From Actinomycetota bacterium (GTDB lineage Bacteria > Actinomycetota > UBA4738 > HRBIN12), in NCBI GenBank assembly GCA_005885325.1, contig VAYX01000034.1, positions 1 through 19,716 of the forward strand: a stretch of 19,716 nt of DNA. Direction: 5' to 3'. The position numbers and the translations under genes were made by a program. Positions 7,303-14,658 of this stretch are shown in pieces. How positions within the stretch are numbered: the stretch's first letter is position 1; every line of letters starts with the position of its first letter. Under the pieces are notes generated by a model. It searched no databases, had not been told where the DNA came from, and saw only the letters and a program-made list of their open reading frames with translations.

Positions 7303-8460
7303 TCAGGCCTTCGCGCCGACTTCTCCGTTCCCCGGCGGGAGAACGCCGGGCAATCGGTCCGTCTCCGGTAGCTGCTCCGTGGGCCACCGCTCCCTGGACT
7401 TGGCCGCGAGCTTGGCCATGAGCTCGATGGCCCCGGGATCCTCCGATCCCGGCCGCCACGTCACGATGTCCTCCGCGACCGCCCGGTTCCAGATGTCCTG
7501 GCCCTTCTCGGTGCGGATGACCGTGAGGGTCCACCCATCGCTCTGGCCCAGGCCGCCGAAAGAGATGTCAGCGTGCTCTGCGGCGAAGTCGGGGCACAGC
7601 AGGCAACCCGGCCGGGTGAACCGGTGTGACTTCTTGAGCGAGTAGGTGATCTCCTCGCCGTCCTTGGTGTAGAAGAGCAGCTTCCCCTTGACGTTCACCC
7701 GGACGATGTCCTTCAGCTTCAGGCCCAGCTCCTGCTGGGCGATCTCGACCATCAGGCCCTCGTAGGTGAAGCTCTTCGAGCACAGGAGGCCGAACGTCCA
7801 GTTGATCTTCTTCGCCCACTTGTTCACGCGCCTCGACGCCATCGCCCCCGTGACGCTGGCCTGGCACGACATTCCCACCAGGGCCACCTTGGACAGCCCC
7901 ATCTGGGCCGCCTTCAGCATGGCCAGCGGGTTCGCGGAATAGGTGTAGCGCGAGCCCGCCGTGGCCAGCACACCGTCCCGGTCGGTGACCACCGTGGGTT
8001 CGGCGTCCCACGCGCGCTCGTCCGACAGCTTCGAGGTGCAGACCCCGTCGATCTCTCCGTTCTCCAGGCCCCAGATGAGGAGGGCCGAGACCACGCCGCC
8101 GTCCTGCCCCTGCATCAGGGCTTCGGGATCCTTCGCCCTGGCCAGGACGATGTCGCGGTACTGGCCGATGACCTCCTCCGGCTTCCTGGTCTGGCCGAAC
8201 AGCAGCTGGTCGATATCGGACTCCCAGTCTCGGAACCGGGGGCAGGCCAGGGTGCAGAGCGAGCAGCCCCTGTCCCCGTGCGCGCACTGGTCGAGCCCGT
8301 CCTCCTGGAGCTGCACCGGTTGGTAGTCCTCGTATCCCAGGACATGGAAGGGGCAGGCCACGATGCAGGCGGTACATCCGGTGCACAGCCCGGTGAGGAC
8401 GACCTCGTGATACAGGTCGTACCACTGGGTCCGGTCTTCCGCAGGCACGACCCGAAGCAT
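7303..8460 (-). CDS. Coenzyme F420 hydrogenase/dehydrogenase beta-subunit (FrhB) family protein
   Basis: This 385-residue cytoplasmic protein has two N-terminal [4Fe-4S] motifs, Cys26/29/32/36 (CTGCTACIVACP) and Cys59/66/69/73 (CAHGDRGCSLCTLACP). They are followed by the FrhB N- and C-terminal domains, recognisable from GQDGGVVSALL, ALVGMSCQASV, LLCSKSFTYEG and the CLLCPDFAAEHADISFGG element. FrhB-family proteins bind FAD and move electrons between Fe-S clusters and F420 or another acceptor. This one stands alone, without hydrogenase subunits, as often in Actinomycetota. The frame is open much further upstream but those residues are Pro/Gly/Arg shadow. I take ATG 8460, the start giving the family-like MLRVVPAEDRTQW; ATG 8493, after a G-rich stretch, is possible. 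It converges with the ferredoxin. Confidence 0.88.
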   Translation of the reverse strand: MLRVVPAEDRTQWYDLYHEVVLTGLCTGCTACIVACPFHVLGYEDYQPVQLQEDGLDQCAHGDRGCSLCTLACPRFRDWESDIDQLLFGQTRKPEEVIGQYRDIVLARAKDPEALMQGQDGGVVSALLIWGLENGEIDGVCTSKLSDERAWDAEPTVVTDRDGVLATAGSRYTYSANPLAMLKAAQMGLSKVALVGMSCQASVTGAMASRRVNKWAKKINWTFGLLCSKSFTYEGLMVEIAQQELGLKLKDIVRVNVKGKLLFYTKDGEEITYSLKKSHRFTRPGCLLCPDFAAEHADISFGGLGQSDGWTLTVIRTEKGQDIWNRAVAEDIVTWRPGSEDPGAIELMAKLAAKSRERWPTEQLPETDRLPGVLPPGNGEVGAKA

Positions 8461-8504
8461 AGCGCGGGCTTCTGCGTTGGCCGGAAAGCCCATCCACCCA
8501 CTCG

Positions 8505-8517
8505 TCCGTAGTACGGA
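8505..8517. promoter_or_regulatory. Palindrome TCCGTA-G-TACGGA in a divergent promoter region
   Basis: A perfect 6-bp inverted repeat around one central base lies between the FrhB-like gene and the first cupredoxin lipoprotein, 28 bases before ATG 8545. Its compact symmetry and location suit a dimeric repressor or activator site. The regulator is unknown. Confidence 0.5.
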
Positions 8518-8544
8518 GGTTGACCGTTCAGACGAGGAGGGAGT

Positions 8545-8967
8545 ATGCGGACGCGTGTCCTGAGCTCGCTCGCCGTGGTGCTGGTGCTCGCGTTGGTGAC
8601 CACGGCCTGCAGCAAGAAGAACGGGAACGAGAGCGGTGGTGGGACCACCACGATCGCCGGACAGAAGGCCAACGACCATGGGACCAAGGACGTGTCGGGA
8701 GAGGCGAGCGCCGAGCTCGAGCAGGACAACTACTACTTCAACCCAACGATCCTGAAGGGGACGGCGGGCGAGAAGCTCACCCTCGAGCTGTCCAACGAGG
8801 GGAGCGCGCTGCACAACTTCAGCATCACGGATCAGGGCATCAGCCAGGACGTCGAGTCCGGGACGAAGGCCGAGGTGACCGTGACGTTCCCGCAATCGGG
8901 GACGTTGGTGTTCTTCTGCAAGTACCACCAGACCTTGGGGATGGTGGGAGCCCTGGAGGTCGCCTGA
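8545..8967 (+). CDS. Cupredoxin lipoprotein (type-1 copper protein)
   Basis: This 140-residue exported protein has a signal peptide (residues 1-21) ending TTAC, with Cys22 the probable lipidated residue, and a polar linker to about residue 55. One cupredoxin domain follows. The copper ligands are inferred as His90 (LHNFSI), Cys125, His128 (FFCKYH) and Met133 (TLGM), a Cys-x2-His-x4-Met arrangement as in plastocyanin-like proteins. It should be anchored on the outer face of the cell membrane and carry single electrons. GGAGGG precedes ATG 8545. A second cupredoxin lipoprotein follows 70 bases later, and a homologous domain is fused to oxidase subunit II at 16903-17937. The lipobox is not ideal, with Thr at -3. 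Its partner is not proven. Confidence 0.9.
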   Translation: MRTRVLSSLAVVLVLALVTTACSKKNGNESGGGTTTIAGQKANDHGTKDVSGEASAELEQDNYYFNPTILKGTAGEKLTLELSNEGSALHNFSITDQGISQDVESGTKAEVTVTFPQSGTLVFFCKYHQTLGMVGALEVA

Positions 8968-9037
8968 CCGGGCGCGTCCCCGAACCCCCGAATCGCTAGG
9001 CTGGCCGGACTGGCGGGCGGGATCGGAGAGTGAACCG

Positions 9038-9427
9038 TTGAAGAACACGATCGGCGGCGGCGTGCGGTTGGCCGGACTGGCCTTGTCGATCGTGCTCCCG
9101 ATGGGAGCGTGCGGGGGATCCGGCTCCGACGGCGGAGGCGGAGGAGGAGGTGGGGGTGGCGGTGGGCCAAGTGGCGTGACCCTCACGATCAAGGACTTCG
9201 CGTTCCGGCCGAACACGCTCTCGGCGCCTGGCGGACAGCAGTCCACGGTCACGATCACGAACCAGGACTCGGTGACCCACAGTTTCACGCTGAACGACGG
9301 CGGCGTCTCCAGGGACGTGCCGCCCGGTCAGACCGTCCAGGTCACCGTGCCCTTCCCGGCATCGGGGACCGCGGGGTTCCACTGCAGGTTCCACGCGACG
9401 ATGACCGGGACGCTTCGGGCCGCCTGA
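9038..9427 (+). CDS. Second cupredoxin lipoprotein with poly-glycine linker
   Basis: This 129-residue protein starts at TTG 9038, preceded by GGAGAG; the nearer GTG 9030 hits a stop after three codons. A signal peptide ends MGAC with Cys25 as likely lipid site. Then come twelve consecutive glycines (32-43) and a cupredoxin domain starting near residue 47. Inferred copper ligands are His81 (THSFTL), Cys116, His119 (FHCRFH) and Met122, a Cys-x2-His-x2-Met loop two residues shorter than in the upstream paralogue. The shorter ligand loop suggests a different redox potential or partner. A -10-like TAGGCT lies at 8997-9002, so it may have its own promoter. It ends six bases from the convergent IscA-type gene. 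It is probably a membrane-anchored copper electron carrier. Confidence 0.87.
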   Translation: MKNTIGGGVRLAGLALSIVLPMGACGGSGSDGGGGGGGGGGGGPSGVTLTIKDFAFRPNTLSAPGGQQSTVTITNQDSVTHSFTLNDGGVSRDVPPGQTVQVTVPFPASGTAGFHCRFHATMTGTLRAA

Positions 9428-9433
9428 GCGGCC

Positions 9434-9778
9434 CTAGATGGCGAAGGACTGGCCGCAGGCGCACTCGTGCGTAGCCCGAGGGTTCAGCATCTTCAGCCCA
9501 CCGCCGAGCATGGCGTCGTCGAACTCCAGGGTGGAACCCTCGACGATCGGCGCGCTCGTCTGGTCGACCAGGACCCGCACCCCGTCCACCTCGATGACGT
9601 GGTCGCCCGGGGCCACGGCATCGGCGAAGGACAGCTCGTAGGAGAAGCCGGAGCACCCCCCGGCCACCACCCGGACCCGCAGGATGGGCGCGTGCCGCTC
9701 CTCACGGTCCGCCAGGGCTCGGATCTTGCCCGCGGCCTTGGCCGTGACGGTGAGGACGGTCGCGGTGTCGCTGTCCAT
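9434..9778 (-). CDS. Iron-sulfur cluster carrier/insertion protein, IscA/ErpA (HesB) family
   Basis: A 114-residue A-type carrier that accepts Fe-S clusters from the assembly scaffold and passes them to apo-proteins. The three conserved cysteines are Cys42 (GGCSGFSY) and Cys106/Cys108 (ECACGQSF). Length and order match the family: N-terminal helix, beta sandwich, C-terminal CxCG. It starts at ATG 9778; upstream on this strand TATCCT (9788-9793) could be a -10 giving a very short leader. It is convergent with the cupredoxin and lies 30 bases after the flavoprotein oxidoreductase, so the two may be co-transcribed. Clients could include the ferredoxin and FrhB-like protein nearby, by inference. 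Whether it is IscA or ErpA cannot be settled from sequence alone. Confidence 0.93.
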   Translation of the reverse strand: MDSDTATVLTVTAKAAGKIRALADREERHAPILRVRVVAGGCSGFSYELSFADAVAPGDHVIEVDGVRVLVDQTSAPIVEGSTLEFDDAMLGGGLKMLNPRATHECACGQSFAI

Positions 9779-9808
9779 GGCGCTTCCAGGATACCCCGGC
9801 CACCCTGG

Positions 9809-11173
9809 CTAGTCCTCCGCCAGCTTCTGGAACGCCGTCTTGAGCGCCTCGGCGAACGTGGGGTACGCGTGGATGGCGTCACCGACGACGTGGGCCGGGG
9901 TCCGGGAGGCCATCACCGCCACCACCTCATGGATCATGGCGCCGGCCTCCTCGCCCACCACGTGCCCCCCGAGGACCTCGCCGGTCCGCGCGTCGGCGAC
10001 CAGCTTGACCAGGCCGTGGGTCCGGCCCTCGATCGTCGCCCGCTCGCTGTCCTCCATCGCGACCTTGGCGATGCGCACGTCGTTCCCGGCCTCGCGGGCC
10101 TGCCGCTCGGTGAGGCCAACGCTCGCCACCTCCGGGTCGCAGAACGTCACCCGGGGCACGATCCGGTAGTCGCGAGGCCGCGGCTTGCCCAGGATGTCGT
10201 CGGCGACCAGGTCCGCCTCGTACGTCCCCACGTGGGTGAACAGGAGCTCGCCCGTGGCGTCGCCGGCCGCCCAGACGTGATCGTTCGTGGTGCGCAGGGT
10301 GTCGGTGAGCACCGGCTTGCCATCGTCATGGAGCTGCACCCCGGCAGCGTCGAGGTCGTGCGGCTCGAACCGCGCGCGCCGGCCCGCAGCCACGAGCAGC
10401 TCGGCGCTCTCGATGACCTCCCCGTTCGACAGATGCAGCCGCCACCTCCGTCCGTGGTACTCGGCGCGGTCACAGGTCGTCCCGGGCATCAAGCGGATGC
10501 CCTCCTCCTCGAACGCGGGGACGAGGGCCGCCGCCGCATCCTCGTCCTCGTTGGGGAGGATCCGCGGAAGGACCTCGATCGCGGTGACGCGCGAGCCGAA
10601 CCGGGCGTAGATCTGGGCGAACTCGATCCCGATGGCCCCGGTCCCCAGGATGGTGATCGACGGGGGGACCGACTCGGGCTTCCAGATGGCCTCCTTGTTG
10701 GTCCAGTAGGGGCCCTCCTCGATGCCCTCGATCGGTGGCGTCACGGACTCGCTGCCGGTGGCCAGGACGATCCGTTCCGCCTCGACCCCGGTGCCATCCG
10801 CCATCTCGATCCGGTTCGGGCCCACCAGGCGAGCCTCCTCCATGAGGACCCGGACCCCGACCCGCTCGAAGGGCTTGGCCCCGCCGCCCGATTGCGCCTC
10901 GATGATGTGCCGGGCCCGGTCCCGAACGGCGAGGAAGTCCACGTCCACGGCCGGGACCCGCACCCCGAACCGGTCCGCGTCTCGGGCCAGCGCGGCGATC
11001 TTGGCGCTTCGGAGCATGACCTTGGTCGGAACGCAGCCGTAGAGGTTGCATTCGCCCCCCAGCTTGTCCCGCTCGGCCAGGCCGACCGCCATCCCCCCGT
11101 GGCGTCCCAGCCGGAAGGCGATCTCCGAGCCCGTCGCGCCGCCGCCGATCACGAAGACGTCGAACCGCTCCAT
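9809..11173 (-). CDS. FAD-dependent pyridine nucleotide-disulfide oxidoreductase (dihydrolipoyl dehydrogenase-like)
   Basis: A 454-residue flavoprotein. The FAD-binding GGGATGSE (10-17), redox-active pair Cys42/Cys47 (GGECNLYGCVPTK), NAD(P)-binding GTGAIGIEFA near residue 178, the second FAD motif VWAAGDAT and a C-terminal dimerisation domain follow in the usual order. The C-terminal motif that carries the catalytic His-Glu pair in dihydrolipoyl dehydrogenase (HPTxxE) reads YPTFAE here, so the base is Tyr437 with Glu442 kept. That resembles mercuric reductase or soluble transhydrogenase more than true E3, yet there is no C-terminal Cys pair and no lipoyl or MerR gene nearby. It is cytoplasmic and NAD(P)H-linked; the substrate is unknown. 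It starts at ATG 11173 and is divergent from the response regulator. Confidence 0.88.
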   Translation of the reverse strand: MERFDVFVIGGGATGSEIAFRLGRHGGMAVGLAERDKLGGECNLYGCVPTKVMLRSAKIAALARDADRFGVRVPAVDVDFLAVRDRARHIIEAQSGGGAKPFERVGVRVLMEEARLVGPNRIEMADGTGVEAERIVLATGSESVTPPIEGIEEGPYWTNKEAIWKPESVPPSITILGTGAIGIEFAQIYARFGSRVTAIEVLPRILPNEDEDAAAALVPAFEEEGIRLMPGTTCDRAEYHGRRWRLHLSNGEVIESAELLVAAGRRARFEPHDLDAAGVQLHDDGKPVLTDTLRTTNDHVWAAGDATGELLFTHVGTYEADLVADDILGKPRPRDYRIVPRVTFCDPEVASVGLTERQAREAGNDVRIAKVAMEDSERATIEGRTHGLVKLVADARTGEVLGGHVVGEEAGAMIHEVVAVMASRTPAHVVGDAIHAYPTFAEALKTAFQKLAED

Positions 11174-11260
11174 CCCGTGGATTCAATCACCCGCAAGCGG
11201 TCGAATCGCGTCAACTCGCGGTAAACACCGATCCTCGCTAGGGTACGGTCGGAGGGAGCG

Positions 11261-11965
11261 ATGGGTTCGTCGGTGATCGGGAATGCGCTCCAGAACGGAT
11301 CGGTCGGTCGCATCCTTCTCGTGGACGACGAGCCCAGGATCCTGGACTTCGTGCGCCGTGGGTTGCATGCCGAGGGGTTCTCGGTCGATGTGGCCTCCCG
11401 CGGGGAGGAGGGCCTCCAGATGGCCGTCTCCCAGCCCTACGACCTGGTGATCCTCGATCTGGTCATGCCCGGGCTCGACGGCGCCGGGATCCTTCGAAAG
11501 CTGCTCGCCCGCAAGCCGTCCCAATCGGTGCTCATCCTCTCGGCCCTCTCCGACACGGGCACCAAGGTTGCGCTCCTGGAGCTGGGCGCCGAGGACTATC
11601 TGGCCAAGCCGTTCTCCCTCGAGGAGCTGCTGGCCAGGGTGCGGGCCCGCCTTCGGGGCGTGGCCCGCCACGGCTCCACCACCATCCGTAGGGGCGACCT
11701 GATCCTCGACCTGGTACGCAGGGAGGCGGACATGGGGTCGGGGCCCGTGCCGCTGGCCGATCGAGAGTTCCTCCTGCTCCAGGAGCTCCTCCGAAACGCC
11801 GGACGCACCGTTTCGAAGGAGCGCCTGCTCTCTTCCGTCTGGGGATATCAGTTCGATCCCCGGTCGAACGTCGTCGACGTCTACGTTCGTCGACTCCGGG
11901 CCAAGCTCGGTTCCGATCTCATCACGACCGTGCGTGGGGAGGGGTACCGAGTCGATGCGGCTTGA
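11261..11965 (+). CDS. OmpR/PhoB-family response regulator
   Basis: A 234-residue DNA-binding regulator. The receiver (about 16-130) has all key residues: Asp22/Asp23, phosphoacceptor Asp66 (VILDLVMPG), Ser94 and Lys116 (AKPFS). A winged-helix output domain (about 138-234) follows, with ADREFLLLQELL, RLLSSVWGY, the VDVYVRRLRAKLG recognition helix and the GEGYRVD end. ATG 11261 is preceded by GGAGGG; TAGGGT at 11239-11244 is a candidate -10. Its stop overlaps the kinase start by 11 bases, so the two form a cognate pair. The same operon continues into ctaG, which suggests the system responds to respiratory, redox or copper status, by inference. Confidence 0.95.
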   Translation: MGSSVIGNALQNGSVGRILLVDDEPRILDFVRRGLHAEGFSVDVASRGEEGLQMAVSQPYDLVILDLVMPGLDGAGILRKLLARKPSQSVLILSALSDTGTKVALLELGAEDYLAKPFSLEELLARVRARLRGVARHGSTTIRRGDLILDLVRREADMGSGPVPLADREFLLLQELLRNAGRTVSKERLLSSVWGYQFDPRSNVVDVYVRRLRAKLGSDLITTVRGEGYRVDAA

Positions 11966-13076
11966 CCGGTGGGAGTGGCCGAAGCGCGAGGGCTGGCTGG
12001 ACATCGCGTGGGTCGCGTTCGCCCTTGCCAACCTGGCGGCCATGGCGTACATCGCCACGTGGGAGACCGTCCCGTTCCACTTCATCTGGGTCAGCCTCAC
12101 GCTGCTGTACGGGTTCCGCGTGTGGCGGACGCGGCCCACGATGTGGGTGCTGGGGGCGGTCATGGCCACGACCGGCACGTTCATCTTGATCGACATCACG
12201 CGGGGGGCCCAGCCCTGGGGCGAGCTCACCGAGGTCCCCTTGATGGCGGCGATGTTCCTGGCGATGGTGTGGCACGCGCGACGCCGCCTCACCGCCATGG
12301 AGGAGATCGAGCGGGTGTCGGGCGAGAACCTCCGGCTCCTGGAGCGGGAGCGGCGGTTCGTCCAGGACGCCTCCCACGAGCTCCGCACGCCGATCACGGT
12401 TGCGCTCGGCCATGCCGAGCTCATCGAACGCGCCGCCAGGGATCCGATGGTCGCGGACGATGCCCGCGTCATCGAGGACGAGCTCGAGCGACTCCGGCGG
12501 CTGGCCGACCGCCTGCTCCTGTTGGCCGGGCAAGAGGATCCGGACTTCCTCCATCGGTTGCCGGTCGACGTCGGCGGGATCGTGCTGGATGCGTACCACC
12601 GGTGGGCGGCGACGCCACGGCGATGGCTCCTGGGTGACCTCGATGAGGTTCAAGCCGAGGCCGACCCGGACCGCTTGGCCGTGGCGCTCGATGCCCTCAT
12701 CGAGAACGCCGTGAACCACACGCGCCCCGAGGACTCGATCGAGATGTCCGTGCGACGGAGCGCCACGACTGCGGTGATCTCCGTTCGGGATTCAGGAACC
12801 GGGATCTCCCGCGCGAACCTCGACCGGATCTTCCACCGGTTCGCCAGGGCGGATCCAGGGCGAAGCAGGAACGCCGGCGGCTTCGGGCTCGGCCTGTCGA
12901 TCGTCAGGGCCATCGCGGAGGCGCACGGCGGGTCGGTCGCGGTTCGCAGCGTGCCCGGCGAGGGAAGCGTGTTCGAGATCCTCCTACCGGCCAGGCGATC
13001 CCAGCTGCCCCCCGCCGACCAGCTCTCCCGAGAGCGGGAGCCGGCTGCCTCCGGCGAATCCGGTCGGGGCGGGTGA
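11955..13076 (+). CDS. Membrane sensor histidine kinase
   Basis: This 373-residue kinase starts at ATG 11955, inside the end of the regulator gene. Four hydrophobic segments (about 15-36, 42-57, 63-82 and 92-107) are joined by very short loops, so there is no extracellular sensor domain. A short coiled linker leads to the HisKA domain, phospho-acceptor His141 (QDASHELRTP). The HATPase domain has the N box (LIENAVNHT), G1 (RDSGTGIS), F (FHRFARAD) and G2 (GGFGLGLSIV). This looks like an intramembrane-sensing kinase that reads a membrane or lipid-phase signal such as respiratory state. The 20-30 residues after the ATPase domain are polar and disordered. The cognate regulator is the overlapping upstream gene. 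Confidence 0.94.
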   Translation: MRLDRWEWPKREGWLDIAWVAFALANLAAMAYIATWETVPFHFIWVSLTLLYGFRVWRTRPTMWVLGAVMATTGTFILIDITRGAQPWGELTEVPLMAAMFLAMVWHARRRLTAMEEIERVSGENLRLLERERRFVQDASHELRTPITVALGHAELIERAARDPMVADDARVIEDELERLRRLADRLLLLAGQEDPDFLHRLPVDVGGIVLDAYHRWAATPRRWLLGDLDEVQAEADPDRLAVALDALIENAVNHTRPEDSIEMSVRRSATTAVISVRDSGTGISRANLDRIFHRFARADPGRSRNAGGFGLGLSIVRAIAEAHGGSVAVRSVPGEGSVFEILLPARRSQLPPADQLSREREPAASGESGRGG

Positions 13077-13089
13077 CGAGGAACCGGCC

Positions 13090-13956
13090 GTGGACGCGTG
13101 GATGACCAGCTGGCGGTTGGATCCGCTGGTCGTCGTGGGGCTCTTCGGGATCGGGCTCGTCTATGTGGAAGCCACTCGCCGGCTGAACCGGATCGGGGCG
13201 GAGCTCCCACGCTCCCGCGAACGGTGCTTCCTGGCCGGGCTGGTCGTCGTGTTCCTCGCGCTGGATGGCCCCGTCGATGCCGGGGCGAGCGCGTTGTTGT
13301 CCGTGCACATGTTCCAGCACATGCTGCTGACGATGATCGCGGCACCGCTCGTCGTGCTGGGCGCTCCCGTGACCCTCACCCTTCGCGCGTCGTCGCCCAA
13401 GACCCGAACCAGGATCCTTCTTCCCGTCCTGAACAGCCGTATGGTCCGGATCGCCGCCAATCCGCTGGTGACATGGTCGGTGCTCTTCGTCGTCCTGTGG
13501 GCCACCCACCTGACGAGCCTGTACGAAGCCGCCATCCAGAACCGCGGCCTCCATGCCTTGGAGCACCTGGCGTACCTGGGGTCGGCGGTCCTCTTCTGGT
13601 GGCCGGTAGTTGGCCTGGACCCCATCCCCGCACGGATCTCGCACCCCGCGCGCATCCTGTACCTGTTCCTGGCCATGCCGCCGATGGCGTTCCTCGGTCT
13701 CGCCATCTACAGCTCGGATCACCTCCTCTACACGTACTACGCCACCGTCCCCGGCGCGACGATCACCTCCGCGCTGGCCGATCAGCACCTGGCCGGAGCG
13801 CTCATGTGGGAGGGGGGGATGTTCGTGGTGGTGCCGGCGCTCGCGTTCGTGTTGCTCGACTGGATGCGCCGCGAGGAACGCGCAGCCGACCGGGCCGACG
13901 AGCGAGCCGCTCGGGCCGGGAGGCGGCAGGAGCCCGGAACAAGCGTCAACGTGTGA
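13090..13956 (+). CDS. ctaG: CtaG-type cytochrome c oxidase assembly membrane protein
   Basis: A 288-residue polytopic protein with about seven membrane helices and an Arg-rich cytoplasmic tail. It matches the caa3-type CtaG family, by SVHMFQHMLLTMIAAPL (His73 and His77 in a helix), the LHALEHLAYLGSAVLFWWPV region and ADQHLAGALMWEGG near the C-terminal helices. This family is required for active CuA/CuB oxidase in Bacillus-type bacteria and is unrelated to the proteobacterial Cox11/CtaG. GTG 13090 is preceded by GAGGAA and lies 13 bases after the kinase stop. It is thus expressed with a two-component system and faces the oxidase operon, consistent with copper delivery or assembly. Conserved membrane His residues could bind copper, by inference. 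Confidence 0.92.
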   Translation: MDAWMTSWRLDPLVVVGLFGIGLVYVEATRRLNRIGAELPRSRERCFLAGLVVVFLALDGPVDAGASALLSVHMFQHMLLTMIAAPLVVLGAPVTLTLRASSPKTRTRILLPVLNSRMVRIAANPLVTWSVLFVVLWATHLTSLYEAAIQNRGLHALEHLAYLGSAVLFWWPVVGLDPIPARISHPARILYLFLAMPPMAFLGLAIYSSDHLLYTYYATVPGATITSALADQHLAGALMWEGGMFVVVPALAFVLLDWMRREERAADRADERAARAGRRQEPGTSVNV

Positions 13957-14005
13957 AGATGGGTGGGAGGGCGGCCATGGGACCGAGCCGTGGGAGGTGG
14001 ATGGC

Positions 14006-14191
14006 ATGACCGGGCTGTACGACCGGTGCGTGCGGTGCGGGGTTCGGGTCCCCTGGGGTCGTTCGGTATGCCGGCAGTGCAATCCCGCCGATCTCCCCAG
14101 TCCCAGCCCCACCCAGTATCACGCCACCGTGTTCCTGTCGGTGCTGCTCACACTGGTCGTGGTTGCGGTCGTGCTGCTGATCCGAGGCTGA
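14006..14191 (+). CDS. Zinc-ribbon plus single-helix membrane protein, 61 residues
   Basis: A small protein with Cys8-x2-Cys11 and Cys22-x2-Cys25 (CVRCG and CRQCN), a compact zinc-ribbon pattern. A Pro/Ser-rich linker and one C-terminal membrane helix (about 42-59, FLSVLLTLVVVAVVLLI) follow. The start is fixed by GGGAGGTGG a few bases before ATG 14006; the longer in-frame reading upstream overlaps ctaG and is rejected. The ribbon should sit in the cytoplasm or at the membrane face. It is the last gene of the regulator-kinase-ctaG unit and converges on ctaF, 18 bases away. Function is unknown; context suggests a role in oxidase biogenesis or signalling. Confidence 0.78.
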   Translation: MTGLYDRCVRCGVRVPWGRSVCRQCNPADLPSPSPTQYHATVFLSVLLTLVVVAVVLLIRG

Positions 14192-14209
14192 GGCCGGCCG
14201 ATCCCTCGC

Positions 14210-14605
14210 TCAGGGCTCCTCGACGTGCCGGTGCTGCCGGGCGATGTCCCTGAACCAGCCCACCGCGGCGAGCAGGAAGAGCGCCGCCCCCGCGGCGAGG
14301 AGCCACCGGCTGATCACGAGCCCGAGGGCCAACATCACGGCCGCGATCGAGAACCCGAAGGGCCAGATGGTCGGAGCGACGACGGTCTCGGCCTCCGACA
14401 CCTCACCCGGCCCCTGTCCGGCGGGCTCCGGCCGGGTGGCGTCACGGACCTGTCCCCTGGCCACCATCCCCAGGTAGAAGAAGGTTATGGAACCCACCAG
14501 CAGCAGCGGCGCGCCGGCGAGCTCGTGGCTGGTGATGCCATAGATCGCTCCCGTCACGACCAGGAAGGCCGCCAGCGCGAACCACACCCGCGACGCCGTG
14601 ATCAT
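14210..14605 (-). CDS. ctaF: Cytochrome c oxidase subunit IV, actinobacterial type (CtaF)
   Basis: A 131-residue membrane protein with four predicted helices, two N-terminal (about 5-22 and 30-48) and two C-terminal (about 80-97 and 100-118), joined by a polar loop rich in Pro, Glu and Gly. The GITSHELAGAPLLLVGS and TIWPFGFSIAAVMLALG stretches and its position after ctaE fit the small subunit IV of actinobacterial aa3 oxidases. It has no cofactor and stabilises the complex. It is the last gene of the oxidase operon, 53 bases after ctaE. Confidence 0.88.
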   Translation of the reverse strand: MITASRVWFALAAFLVVTGAIYGITSHELAGAPLLLVGSITFFYLGMVARGQVRDATRPEPAGQGPGEVSEAETVVAPTIWPFGFSIAAVMLALGLVISRWLLAAGAALFLLAAVGWFRDIARQHRHVEEP

Positions 14606-14658
14606 GGGTCGCTCTCAGCCCGCGAAGCCACATGCGTCATGGACCCGTCGCTCCCTCG

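Noticed and set aside
9002..9081. 13-base direct repeat TGGCCGGACTGGC at 9002-9014 and 9069-9081
   Set aside because: Low-complexity G/C words recur easily here; the second copy is inside the signal-peptide codons and there is no further similarity around the copies.
8461..9288. Long N-terminal extension of the FrhB-like frame, including a poly-proline run
   Set aside because: It is antisense to the two cupredoxin genes; the poly-Pro is the complement of the poly-Gly linker. The recognisable protein begins near 8460.
9809..11173. Mercuric reductase call for the FAD oxidoreductase
   Set aside because: There is no C-terminal vicinal Cys pair, no N-terminal heavy-metal domain and no mer gene in the window.
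9467..11224. 585-codon open frame on the plus strand
   Set aside because: It is antisense to the FAD oxidoreductase and IscA-type genes; the translation is Arg/Asp/Gly/Pro-rich without domain signatures, as expected for a shadow in high-GC DNA.
11183..14112. Long minus-strand frames opposite the regulator, kinase and ctaG
   Set aside because: They lie fully antisense to well-supported genes and contain no recognisable motifs.
14192..14235. Possible bidirectional terminator between the zinc-ribbon gene and ctaF
   Set aside because: Only a CTGAG/CTCAG pairing across a long loop can be drawn, with no T-run on either strand.
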